A stretch of 64,000 bases of DNA from Moheibacter stercoris (GTDB taxonomy: Bacteria > Bacteroidota > Bacteroidia > Flavobacteriales > Weeksellaceae). The notes below the pieces were generated by a model. That model saw only the letters and a program-made list of their open reading frames with translations, made no database searches and was not told where the DNA came from. The stretch lies in assembly GCF_040545805.1 (NCBI RefSeq), contig NZ_JBEPMO010000011.1, positions 15,538 through 79,537 on the forward strand. Direction: 5' to 3'. Positions 36,166-44,338 of the stretch are shown piece by piece (the first letter of the stretch is position 1; each line of letters begins with the position of its first letter). Made by a program: the position numbers and the translations under genes.

Positions 36166-37545
36166 ATGAAAATACGTAACCTGATTGTAATGAGTTTCAT
36201 CGCCTTAATTATTGGATTGGCTTCTTGCCGAGATGATTTTGATTTTGATGTAGCTTCCAATAATTTAGAATTCTCAAAAGACACCTTGGATTTAGATACG
36301 ATTTTCAATCACACGAATTCGCAAACCTATAAACTAACAATTCACAACAAAGAAAACAAAGACATCCAAGTTCCTAGGATTTCCTTAGCAAGAGGAGAAT
36401 CTTCTTTTTACAAAATCAATGTAGATGGAATGTCGGGTACCGAATTTGAAAATGTTGCCATCCGATCCAAAGACAGTATTTTTATTTTCGTAGAAATTGC
36501 CGCAGGAAATGTTGAATCCAATGCTTTGTACGAAGATGAAATCAAATTTCAAACTTCTAGTGGTGAACAACACATCAAACTTCTCTCCTATTTAGAAAGA
36601 GCTCAATTCTACAATACCAATTTAGAGTCAAACTTTGATTTGGGCAATGTGAATTGGGACAACCAATATGCGAGAGTGATTTTTGGAGATGTAAAAGCGA
36701 ACAATGTTTCGATTTCAGCTGGAACACGAATCTATTTTCATGACAATGCAAGCTTGACGATTAATGGAACCTTGAATGTTGAAGGAAACATCAATCAAAA
36801 AGTAGTTTTCAGAACCGATCGTCACGATGAATATTCTGAATCTCTTCCAAAAACATGGAATAAAATTGTTTTAAAATCCAATGATCCCAACGCACAATCA
36901 ACCGTTAATTACGCCTACTTCAAAGGGATGAATGAAGGAATTATTGTCGAAAATTCAAAATTGGACATCAACAACTCTTATATCTACAACAATGAAAAAT
37001 TTGGTTTAAGAGGTTATGGCGCAACCATCAACGGCCGAAATTTAGTAATCGCACAAAGTGATCAAGCTGCTTTGGGTCTTGAAGGTGGATGGTACGATTT
37101 CAGACATTGTACGATTGCGAATTATTTTGGAATTGGTTCTGGTTCTGGAATGAATTACGCCATCATCTTAAGCAACGATGGTTCTGCTTTGAATCTAGCA
37201 AATTTTTACAACAATGTAATCTTTAGCAGCCACCAAGATGCTGTTGCGTTTGACAACGTTGGAGGAAGTTTCAACCATGATTTCAAACACAATGTTTTGA
37301 AAAACAATTCAGGAACCCTAACTTTTGATGCATCCAATAAAAATGTGGATCCTTTATTTGTCGCTACAGATTACGATGAAAACGATTTCCGTTTATTATT
37401 GGAGTCAGAAGCAGTTGGTGTTCCAAATGCAACCTATAACACAGGAATTGGTGTATTAGCATTGGATATCTTAGGAGCGCCTCGAAATGCGCCTTTGACT
37501 GCTGGAGCTTATCAAGTTTTGGTTGATCCCAATACCTTAGATTAA
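36166..37545 (+). CDS. Lipoprotein with right-handed beta-helix
   Basis: The 459-residue protein has lipobox LASC (C21) followed by RDDFDFDV, an acidic lipoprotein export-type signal. An N-terminal beta-sandwich is followed, from about residue 200, by repeated short strand units (LTINGTLNVEGNINQKVVFRT, VENSKLDINNSYIYNNEKFG, LVIAQSDQAALG) typical of a parallel beta-helix. The family is conserved in flavobacteria without a known role. No catalytic residues of polysaccharide lyases are evident. Confidence 0.82.
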   Translation: MKIRNLIVMSFIALIIGLASCRDDFDFDVASNNLEFSKDTLDLDTIFNHTNSQTYKLTIHNKENKDIQVPRISLARGESSFYKINVDGMSGTEFENVAIRSKDSIFIFVEIAAGNVESNALYEDEIKFQTSSGEQHIKLLSYLERAQFYNTNLESNFDLGNVNWDNQYARVIFGDVKANNVSISAGTRIYFHDNASLTINGTLNVEGNINQKVVFRTDRHDEYSESLPKTWNKIVLKSNDPNAQSTVNYAYFKGMNEGIIVENSKLDINNSYIYNNEKFGLRGYGATINGRNLVIAQSDQAALGLEGGWYDFRHCTIANYFGIGSGSGMNYAIILSNDGSALNLANFYNNVIFSSHQDAVAFDNVGGSFNHDFKHNVLKNNSGTLTFDASNKNVDPLFVATDYDENDFRLLLESEAVGVPNATYNTGIGVLALDILGAPRNAPLTAGAYQVLVDPNTLD

Positions 37546-37568
37546 GAATTCAATTTATACAAACATAA

Positions 37569-37602
37569 AAAAACGCAGAACTTAAAAGCTCTGCGTTTTT
37601 TG
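37569..37602. terminator. Bidirectional terminator
   Basis: AAAAACGCAGA and TCTGCGTTTTT form an 11-bp stem with a 10-nt loop and A/T runs on both sides, serving convergent genes. Confidence 0.82.
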
Positions 37603-37621
37603 TTTCCGCTATGATTTCAAC

Positions 37622-38707
37622 TTAATAATATTTAAAATCATGGTTGTTCTTTATGTTTTTAAGAGTTTCATACATCAATTTGGTAGCATTTTCCACATCA
37701 TTCTTATGAACCATTTCTACCGTAGTATGCATATAACGCAATGGCAAAGAAATCAAAGCCGATGGCACTCCCCCATTACTGTAGGCAAATGCATCGGTAT
37801 CGGTTCCCGTCACACGACTACTCACTGCGCGTTGAAAAGGAATTTTACTTTTCTCTGCCGTTTCAATGATCAATTCTCTTAAATTATTTTGTACAGCAGG
37901 CGAATACGTAATAACGGGTCCGTCACCACAATTCAATTCACCATCTTTTGCTTTGCTCATTTTTGGCGTAGATGTATCATGGGTAACATCGGTTACGATT
38001 GCTACATCGGGTTGTATGGTTTGGGTAATCATTTCTGCTCCTCTTAATCCAACTTCTTCCTGAACAGAATTGGTAAAATAAACCCCAAAATCAATTTTAT
38101 CTTTGTTTTCATGAAGCAATCTTGCGACTTCGGCCACCATAAAACCACCAATACGATTGTCCAAGGCGCGACAAACAAAATAATTCTCATTCAAAACCAT
38201 AAACTGATCAGGATAAGTAACCACACAGCCAACATGAACACCCAATTTTTCTAATTCTTCTTTGGAACTCACGCCACAATCAATCCAAATGGTATCCAAT
38301 CTTGGCGCTTCGTCTTTCTCATGAATTCGGGTATGAATAGCTGGCCAACCAAATACTCCTTGAACGATTCCTTTTTTCGTATGAATGTTCACTCGTTTAG
38401 AAGGTGCAATAACAGCATCGGAACCACCATTACGAACGACGTAGATCATTCCTTCTTTTGTAATGTAATTGACATACCAAGAAATTTCATCGGCATGTGC
38501 TTCGACTACAACTTTAAACTTTGCCTTTGGATTGATAATTCCATAAGCAGTTCCATAATGATCAGATCGGATTTCATCTACATAAGGCGCAATGTATTTC
38601 GTCCATATCAATTGACCTTCTGTTTCATATCCGGTGGGTGATGTAGCATTTAAATAAGTCTCTAAGAAATCCATTGATTTCTTGGTATAAAATTTAGTTT
38701 TTGACAT
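37622..38707 (-). CDS. M42 family metallo-aminopeptidase
   Basis: The 361-residue protein is a dinuclear-metal aminopeptidase of the M42 (FrvX/glutamyl aminopeptidase/endoglucanase M) family. Metal ligands lie in VVEAHADEISWY, CRALDNRIGG, QEEVGLRGAE with the catalytic glutamate, ATDVTHDT-like VTDVTHDT, and MHTTVEMVHKNDVEN. A longer reading frame reaches 38959, but its first 84 codons are of poor quality and overlap the divergent neighbour, so I start at the Met at 38707 (MSKTKFYTKKS). It trims peptides in the cytoplasm. Confidence 0.92.
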   Translation of the reverse strand: MSKTKFYTKKSMDFLETYLNATSPTGYETEGQLIWTKYIAPYVDEIRSDHYGTAYGIINPKAKFKVVVEAHADEISWYVNYITKEGMIYVVRNGGSDAVIAPSKRVNIHTKKGIVQGVFGWPAIHTRIHEKDEAPRLDTIWIDCGVSSKEELEKLGVHVGCVVTYPDQFMVLNENYFVCRALDNRIGGFMVAEVARLLHENKDKIDFGVYFTNSVQEEVGLRGAEMITQTIQPDVAIVTDVTHDTSTPKMSKAKDGELNCGDGPVITYSPAVQNNLRELIIETAEKSKIPFQRAVSSRVTGTDTDAFAYSNGGVPSALISLPLRYMHTTVEMVHKNDVENATKLMYETLKNIKNNHDFKYY

Positions 38708-38768
38708 TTCAATATGAATTTCCGTAAAAGTAATTAATTTTAGGAACAATATTTGATAACCTGCCCAT

Positions 38769-39398
38769 ATGCATTGGAAACTATTTTTAATACTGTTAAC
38801 CGCTTTTACCTTTGTTGTTGGACAAGAAACAGAAAAAGAAAAAGAACTAAAACAAGAATTATCGGAAATGGACAACATAGAAACCGGTGATCTTGTTATT
38901 TTCGACACCATCGAACTCCACAACGCCGATGTCCTGCATTTGCAATTGAAAACGGACATGGAGAAAAAATACTATTTATGGTTACGTAAAAGGGTACGTG
39001 ATGTATGGCCATACGTTAAAATTGCGGTTGAAGAGTATAATTCCATTCAAGATACTGCACAATATTTGAGTAAAAATCAACGTAAATCCTATATCAAAGA
39101 GCGCCAAAAAATTCTGGCCGATCAATTTGAAAACAAACTAAAAGATCTATCGCTTTCTCGCGGACAGATTTTGATTAAACTTATTCATAGAGAAACAGAT
39201 TTCACTGCCTTTGAAATCATCAAACAGCTTCGAGGAGGAATGAATGCCTTTTTGTGGAATTCAGCTGGAGGGGCTTTTAATTTGGATTTAAAAACCAAAT
39301 TTGATCCGCATAAAACCCGAGAAGATTTATACATCGAAGTGATTTTAAAGAAAGATTTTGCGTCGGGTAGATTGGAAAGAATCAAGGAATTTGATTAG
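38769..39398 (+). CDS. DUF4294 secreted protein
   Basis: The 209-residue protein has a signal peptide (ending FVVGQ) and the DUF4294 domain, with KYYLWLRKRVRDVWPYVKIA and LIHRETDFTAFEIIKQLRGG. Function is unknown; it is restricted largely to Bacteroidota and is predicted periplasmic or outer-membrane linked. It is divergent from the M42 peptidase gene with 61 bp between. Confidence 0.85.
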   Translation: MHWKLFLILLTAFTFVVGQETEKEKELKQELSEMDNIETGDLVIFDTIELHNADVLHLQLKTDMEKKYYLWLRKRVRDVWPYVKIAVEEYNSIQDTAQYLSKNQRKSYIKERQKILADQFENKLKDLSLSRGQILIKLIHRETDFTAFEIIKQLRGGMNAFLWNSAGGAFNLDLKTKFDPHKTREDLYIEVILKKDFASGRLERIKEFD

Positions 39399-39443
39399 AA
39401 ATAAACTTTCCTCAATTTAGTTTCAAATTCACTTGTTGATGCT

Positions 39444-39451
39444 TATATTTG
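39444..39451 (+). promoter_or_regulatory. Candidate -7 box TATATTTG
   Basis: The box matches TAnnTTTG and lies 19 bp before the TTG start of pfkA. Confidence 0.5.
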
Positions 39452-39470
39452 CACAAGAAAAATTTCGAAT

Positions 39471-40463
39471 TTGACACAGCCAACCACAAGCATTCAAAAA
39501 ATCGGAGTCCTAACATCAGGAGGAGATTCCCCTGGTATGAATTCTGCCATCCGCGCTGTCGTGAGAGCATGTGCGTACTACAACATCAAATGTGTCGGAA
39601 TACGTCAAGGATATGAAGGTTTGATTCATAATCAAATGTCAGAATTAGGAGCTCGATCTGTCAAACATATCATTAACAAAGGAGGAACCTTTCTTCAAAC
39701 CGCACGTTCCGAAGAATTCCGCACTCCAGAAGGTCGACAAAAAGCATTTGATCATTTTAAGAAAAATGAATTGGATGCTTTAATTGTTATTGGTGGTGAT
39801 GGTTCCTTTACAGGTGCCAATGTTTTTCACAAGGAATTCAATGTTCCGTTTATTGGAATTCCAGGCACAATCGACAACGATATTTTTGGAACAGACTTTA
39901 CCATTGGCTACGATACAGCCTTGAATACTTGTATTGAAGCAATTGATAAAATCCGTGATTCTGCAACTTCTCACAACCGTGTGTTTTTTGTAGAAGTCAT
40001 GGGCCGTGACGCAGGTTTCATCGCGTTAAGCAGTGGAATTGCTTCTGGAGCTACCAATATTTTAATTCCCGAAGAAAAAGATAGCTTAGAGGAATTATTT
40101 GAATCCTTGCAAAAATCAGAACAAGCGGGTAAAAATTCTAGCATCATTGTGGTAGCTGAAGGCGAAGAATTGGGAAATGTTTACGATTTAGCCAAAGCCA
40201 CAGAAAAAAGATTTCCAGAATATGATGTTCGAGTAACCGTTTTGGGGCACATTCAACGTGGGGGAAATCCAACCTGTATGGATCGTGTTTTGGCAAGTCG
40301 ATTGGGTGTAGCTGCTGTGGAAGGGCTTTTGGAGAATAAAACCAATGTGATGGCAGGTTCCAGAGCCAATAAAATTGTGTATACTCCCATTGAAGAGGCA
40401 ATCAAAAAACACAATGAAATAGACAAAGAATTAATAAAAGTCGCTAAAATTTTAGCAATATAA
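39471..40463 (+). CDS. pfkA: 6-phosphofructokinase
   Basis: The 330-residue ATP-dependent kinase phosphorylates fructose 6-phosphate, the committed step of glycolysis. It shows the ATP motif GVLTSGGDSPGMNS, GGDGSFTGA and the catalytic PGTIDNDIFGTD. The first in-frame start is TTG at 39471, giving the usual N-terminal length. It is followed 21 bp later by gap, forming a small glycolytic operon. Confidence 0.96.
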   Translation: MTQPTTSIQKIGVLTSGGDSPGMNSAIRAVVRACAYYNIKCVGIRQGYEGLIHNQMSELGARSVKHIINKGGTFLQTARSEEFRTPEGRQKAFDHFKKNELDALIVIGGDGSFTGANVFHKEFNVPFIGIPGTIDNDIFGTDFTIGYDTALNTCIEAIDKIRDSATSHNRVFFVEVMGRDAGFIALSSGIASGATNILIPEEKDSLEELFESLQKSEQAGKNSSIIVVAEGEELGNVYDLAKATEKRFPEYDVRVTVLGHIQRGGNPTCMDRVLASRLGVAAVEGLLENKTNVMAGSRANKIVYTPIEEAIKKHNEIDKELIKVAKILAI

Positions 40464-40484
40464 TAACCTTTAAAAAATCAAATA

Positions 40485-41489
40485 ATGTCAACAATCAAAG
40501 TAGGAATTAACGGTTTTGGACGAATTGGAAGCCTTGTTTTCGGTGCAATGCTTGAAAGAGACAACGTAGAAGTTGTGGCAATCAATGACTTGATCGACGC
40601 AAACTATATGGCATACATGATTAAGTATGATTCAGTTCACGGTGGTTTCAAAGGAGAAGTGAAAGTAGAAGGAAACAATTTAGTAGTAAACGGAAAAACA
40701 ATCCGTGTTACTTCTGAAAGAGATCCAAACAACTTGAAATGGGACGAAGTGGGTGCTGAATATATCGTTGAATCAACTGGTTTATTCTTATCAAAAGACA
40801 CAGCTCAAGCGCACATCAATGCAGGAGCAAAAAAAGTAATCCTTTCTGCACCATCCAAAGATGATACTCCAATGTTCGTAATGGGAGTTAATCACATGGA
40901 ATTGACAGATGATATCAAAATTTTCTCCAATGCTTCTTGTACAACGAACTGTTTGGCTCCATTGGCTAAAGTTATTCATGACAACTTCGGAATCGTAGAA
41001 GGATTGATGACAACTGTACATGCTACAACAGCTACTCAAAGAACAGTTGACGGACCTTCAGCAAAAGATTGGAGAGGTGGACGTTCTGCTTTGTTGAACA
41101 TTATCCCTTCTTCTACTGGTGCTGCAAAAGCAGTAGGTAAAGTAATTCCTTCATTGAATGGTAAATTAACGGGTATGTCTTTCCGCGTTCCAACTGCTGA
41201 CGTATCAGTTGTTGACTTAACCGTTCGCTTGGAAAAAGGAACTACCTATGATGAAATCTGTGCTGCTATCAAAAATGCTTCAGAAGGAGATTTGAAAGGA
41301 ATTTTAGGATATACAGAAGATTTAGTGGTTTCTCAAGATTTCATTGGAGATAAAAGAACTTCTATTTTCGACAAAGACGCTGGTATCATGTTATCACCAA
41401 ACTTTGTAAAATTGGTTTCTTGGTATGACAATGAAATGGGATATTCTAACAAATTAACCGATATGTTAATCCATTCTGCTTCTTTATAA
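40485..41489 (+). CDS. gap: Glyceraldehyde-3-phosphate dehydrogenase, type I
   Basis: The 334-residue enzyme oxidises glyceraldehyde 3-phosphate with phosphate and NAD+. NAD-binding GINGFGRIG with D35 favours NAD, and the catalytic C152 is in SNASCTTNCLAPL, with HATTATQRTVDGPS and the S-loop region intact. It is in an operon with pfkA and ends at a strong terminator. Confidence 0.97.
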   Translation: MSTIKVGINGFGRIGSLVFGAMLERDNVEVVAINDLIDANYMAYMIKYDSVHGGFKGEVKVEGNNLVVNGKTIRVTSERDPNNLKWDEVGAEYIVESTGLFLSKDTAQAHINAGAKKVILSAPSKDDTPMFVMGVNHMELTDDIKIFSNASCTTNCLAPLAKVIHDNFGIVEGLMTTVHATTATQRTVDGPSAKDWRGGRSALLNIIPSSTGAAKAVGKVIPSLNGKLTGMSFRVPTADVSVVDLTVRLEKGTTYDEICAAIKNASEGDLKGILGYTEDLVVSQDFIGDKRTSIFDKDAGIMLSPNFVKLVSWYDNEMGYSNKLTDMLIHSASL

Positions 41490-41512
41490 GAATCTAGATT
41501 TTTCATAATTTC

Positions 41513-41547
41513 AAAAGCTGCAATCAAAAATATTGCAGCTTTTTTTT
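41513..41547 (+). terminator. pfkA-gap terminator
   Basis: AAAAGCTGCAAT and ATTGCAGCTTTT form a perfect 12-bp stem with a 7-nt loop, followed by Ts. Confidence 0.9.
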
Positions 41548-41579
41548 ATGAAATAAATCATCATTTCATGAAATATTTC

Positions 41580-41587
41580 TATATTTG
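41580..41587 (+). promoter_or_regulatory. Candidate -7 box TATATTTG
   Basis: The box matches TAnnTTTG and would give a leader of about 70 nt before the sigma-factor gene. Confidence 0.5.
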
Positions 41588-41660
41588 TTTTTAGTAACAT
41601 TAACAATTCACGCCTATAGATAGAATTTTATCCTTTTTAACACAAGTAAAAATTGAGGAT

Positions 41661-42251
41661 ATGGAGTTCATAGATGATTCTAAATTGGTTGATTCCTATG
41701 TAATGGGAAATGAATCAGCTTTGGCAGAATTAATTGATAGGCACAAAAATAAAGTTTACGGCTTTATTTTTTCCAAAGTACTAGACAAATCAATAGCAGA
41801 AGATATTTTCCAAGATACATTTGTAAAGGTGATTTTAACACTCAAAGAAGGAAAATATAGCGAAGAAGGTAAATTCCTACCTTGGGTAATGCGTATTGCA
41901 CATAATTTATCAATCGATTATTTTCGAAATAAAACAAGAATGCCTATCATAGGCGAAACTTTTGTTGATGAAGACTTTAGCATATTTGATTTCTTAGCAG
42001 ATCCAGAAGACTGTTCCGAAACCAAAATCATCAAATTGCAAATTGAAGAGGAATTACGATTAATCATTCAATATTTACCAGACGATCAACGTGAGGTCTT
42101 GCAATTAAGAATTTTCAAAGGCTTAAGTTTCAAAGAAATTGCCGAGGAAACAGATGTTAGCATTAATACAGCTTTGGGAAGAATGCGTTATGCGCTCATT
42201 AATTTGCGAAAAGTAATTGAAGAGAAGAATATAACTTTAACATTAGTTTAA
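41661..42251 (+). CDS. Sigma-70 family (ECF-type) sigma factor
   Basis: The 196-residue protein has sigma region 2 (SIAEDIFQDTFVKVI, FLPWVMRIAHNLSIDYFRNK) and region 4 (LPDDQREVLQLRIFKGLSFKEIAEETDVSINTALGRM), with no region 3, so it is an extracytoplasmic-function type. No anti-sigma factor gene is adjacent. A conserved-looking hairpin and a 46-residue ORF follow directly, before a terminator. Confidence 0.93.
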   Translation: MEFIDDSKLVDSYVMGNESALAELIDRHKNKVYGFIFSKVLDKSIAEDIFQDTFVKVILTLKEGKYSEEGKFLPWVMRIAHNLSIDYFRNKTRMPIIGETFVDEDFSIFDFLADPEDCSETKIIKLQIEEELRLIIQYLPDDQREVLQLRIFKGLSFKEIAEETDVSINTALGRMRYALINLRKVIEEKNITLTLV

Positions 42252-42280
42252 CTATTTTCAAGAGTTTTATAAGCAATAAA

Positions 42281-42321
42281 GAATTGATGTTATGCGTTTT
42301 AGCTTAAAATAACATTAATTC
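42281..42321 (+). promoter_or_regulatory. Hairpin just upstream of the 46-residue ORF
   Basis: GAATTGATGTTAT pairs with ATAACATTAATTC over 13 bp with one G-T wobble and a 15-nt loop. It ends 7 nt before an ATG, so it could control translation of the small ORF or stabilise the sigma-factor mRNA. Confidence 0.55.
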
Positions 42322-42328
42322 GTTGTCT

Positions 42329-42469
42329 ATGAAACACAATTACTATTTTACTGGTGAAAAGTTATCACCTAAAAAAACTACAATTCAAAATATTTTAAAT
42401 TTTTCAAAAACATTATCAGTTATTAGGAGTGGTGTCTTGAATGAGAAGGTTATTTTATTCAAGAATTAA
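42329..42469 (+). CDS. Small ORF after the sigma-factor gene
   Basis: The 46-residue ORF starts MKHNYYFTGEKLSPKKTT and contains NILNFSKTLSVI. It lies between the sigma-factor gene and a strong terminator, on the same strand, and is probably cotranscribed. Its composition looks protein-like, and I have the impression that similar short proteins follow sigma-factor genes in other flavobacteria, but I cannot verify it. Function is unknown. Confidence 0.5.
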   Translation: MKHNYYFTGEKLSPKKTTIQNILNFSKTLSVIRSGVLNEKVILFKN

Positions 42470-42471
42470 AA

Positions 42472-42511
42472 AAAAGGGGAAGAATTCAAAAAATTCTTCC
42501 CCTTTTCGTTT
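42472..42511. terminator. Bidirectional terminator
   Basis: AAAAGGGGAAGAATT and AATTCTTCCCCTTTT form a perfect 15-bp stem with a 5-nt loop and A/T runs on both sides, between convergent genes. Confidence 0.9.
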
Positions 42512-42523
42512 CTTATTGCACTA

Positions 42524-43102
42524 TTATTTTTTGAAAAATCCTCCCAAAAAGTCCATTGCATCATCGATAGCACTACCATCACCATCGCGATCCAATAATT
42601 TTTCAATGGTACTCATTTCACGTTGATTAGTTTGTGAAGCACCGCTAACCAAACCTCCTAAAAGTCCAGTCAATCCACCAGCATCCATACCATTTTGTCT
42701 CTTTTCTTTTCCTAAATAGCCCATAACAATAGGTGCTATCATTGCCAAAATAGAAGCAATTTGAGAAGCATTCAACCCTGTTGATTTTCCGATTGCATTT
42801 TCAACTTGTCCTTGGCGATTTCCCAATACATGGTTCAAGATGCTCGCACCATCAGAAAAATTTCCTCCGCTGAAAAAACCCCCTAAATTATCTAAAATAC
42901 TACCGTCATGATCTCTATCTATTGCATTGGAAATATTTTGTGCGTCGCCAGAACTTGCGTTTTTATTTAATGCCGTCAACAAAAATGGAACTGCGGCTGC
43001 AATTGCCATTTGTGCTTGTTCGTTTTTAATTCCTAATTGATTAACTACTCCGTTAACCATTTGTTGCCCCATTGGGCCTTGTAATAAACTTGAAATGTCC
43101 AT
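42524..43102 (-). CDS. DUF937 protein
   Basis: The 192-residue Gly/Ala-rich protein has the DUF937 pattern: MDISSLLQGPMGQQMVNGVV, AVPFLLTALNKNA, LGNRQGQVENAIGKSTGLN and two DRDxDGS stretches (DRDHDGSILDNLGGF, DRDGDGSAIDDAMDF) that resemble calcium-binding loops. It shares the YidB-like organisation, without known function in this group. It is probably cytoplasmic. Confidence 0.88.
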   Translation of the reverse strand: MDISSLLQGPMGQQMVNGVVNQLGIKNEQAQMAIAAAVPFLLTALNKNASSGDAQNISNAIDRDHDGSILDNLGGFFSGGNFSDGASILNHVLGNRQGQVENAIGKSTGLNASQIASILAMIAPIVMGYLGKEKRQNGMDAGGLTGLLGGLVSGASQTNQREMSTIEKLLDRDGDGSAIDDAMDFLGGFFKK

Positions 43103-43165
43103 TGATTATTCGTTTTTAATTTATAGTTGACTAAAGGTTATGTCAAATATAAGATTAAATATTAA

Positions 43166-43198
43166 TTGTCGTATTCTAGAACGAATTTTATAATTTTG
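43166..43198 (+). promoter_or_regulatory. Promoter with -33 TTG and -7 TAATTTTG
   Basis: TTG at 43166-43168 is 22 bp from TAATTTTG at 43191-43198, within the range seen for Bacteroidota promoters; the ATG of the next gene is at 43224. Confidence 0.5.
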
Positions 43199-43223
43199 TT
43201 AAAATTTTAACCCTAAAACCATA

Positions 43224-44258
43224 ATGAAACGTATAGCCCAACTTTTAATTTTACTCATTATTGCCCTTTTGGTAATTCCTTTATTTCTACCCAACAAAAT
43301 TCAGGCAACTAGTGAAAAAGAAATCAATATGCCAATCGGAGTCGTATTTGACGAATTCAATAATCTTTATAAATTTTCAAAATGGGAAACCATAACTGAA
43401 GCCGATTCTCTAGATCAAAAAGAATTCTATGCACCTTATCAAGGTCAAGGAGCTGGATACAAATGGTCCAGAGACACGATTATTCTTGGGGAATTTACCA
43501 TTATAAAATCAGATGATGATAAATTGATCGAATACGAAGTAGATGGTTTCAAATTGGGAAAAAAATCCTTCATGAAAACAGACTTCACCTCTGTTTCAGA
43601 TTCTAAGACAAAGGTAAATTGGTCCATTGAAAGTGAAGAAATTGGGTATTTCTCACGTTATTTTAGCTATTTTACTACAAAAAATTTGAACGAAAAATTG
43701 AGTTCAAGTTTGGATAATCTTGCCAAAACTATTGAAGGACAAATTTTAACAAACGAACAAGCGGGAGATTTAGATCCAAACGAAATTCGAATTGAAAAAT
43801 TTGAAGGTCAAAAGTTGATTACCGTTGTGAACGAAACTTCCCTTGAACAAGAAGAAATCAAAACCGCAACAGAAGAATCATTTGGTTTATTGTATAGCTA
43901 TTTGACCGATCACTTGAAAGTCAAACAATCCGATTTGAGTAATCCTATTTCTTACTATGATTTCTATGATTTGGGAACCAAAAAAGCAAAATTCCGTTGC
44001 GGATACGGCATCAAAGAATCGGTTCAATTGGGAGAAGGAATGGAATTGTATTCTATCCCAGCAAATGAAACACTTGTAGCGCTACACAAAGGTAGTTACA
44101 AGGAAATTTCAAGTTTAATCGAAAAGATGAAATCTTACGCCAAAACCAATCAATTGAATTTAAGTAATTCGTTTTGGTTAGAATATTTAAATGACCCTGA
44201 AATCGTGAAAAACGAGGCTGAATATTTAACCAAAATTTATATTCCGATTAAAAAATAA
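43224..44258 (+). CDS. SRPBCC domain fused to GyrI-like effector-binding domain
   Basis: The 344-residue protein has one N-terminal membrane segment (residues 5-24). A START/SRPBCC-like lipid-binding fold follows (about 30-165, SEKEINMPIGVVFDEFNNLYKFSKWE). The C-terminal half, about residues 190-344, is a GyrI-like small-molecule-binding domain (FEGQKLITVVNETSLEQEEI to IPIKK). Both folds bind hydrophobic or cationic ligands, but the role is unknown. It is anchored to the inner membrane with both domains outside or inside; topology cannot be decided. Confidence 0.75.
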   Translation: MKRIAQLLILLIIALLVIPLFLPNKIQATSEKEINMPIGVVFDEFNNLYKFSKWETITEADSLDQKEFYAPYQGQGAGYKWSRDTIILGEFTIIKSDDDKLIEYEVDGFKLGKKSFMKTDFTSVSDSKTKVNWSIESEEIGYFSRYFSYFTTKNLNEKLSSSLDNLAKTIEGQILTNEQAGDLDPNEIRIEKFEGQKLITVVNETSLEQEEIKTATEESFGLLYSYLTDHLKVKQSDLSNPISYYDFYDLGTKKAKFRCGYGIKESVQLGEGMELYSIPANETLVALHKGSYKEISSLIEKMKSYAKTNQLNLSNSFWLEYLNDPEIVKNEAEYLTKIYIPIKK

Positions 44259-44265
44259 AATAAAG

Positions 44266-44292
44266 ACTGTCATTTCATGGCAGTTTTTTTTT
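44266..44292 (+). terminator. Terminator before uvrA
   Basis: ACTGTCAT pairs with ATGGCAGT (one wobble), followed by nine Ts. Confidence 0.75.
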
Positions 44293-44307
44293 GCCATGAT
44301 TTTACCG

Positions 44308-44315
44308 TAAATTTG
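44308..44315 (+). promoter_or_regulatory. Candidate -7 box TAAATTTG
   Basis: The box matches TAnnTTTG and lies 23 bp before the uvrA ATG. No LexA-like site is obvious next to it. Confidence 0.45.
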
Positions 44316-44338
44316 CCCCTTGATTTGGAGAGAATTAG

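Noticed and set aside
38708..38959. N-terminal extension of the M42 peptidase
   Set aside because: The extra 84 codons overlap the divergent DUF4294 gene, look unlike the family, and the Met at 38707 matches the usual N-terminus.
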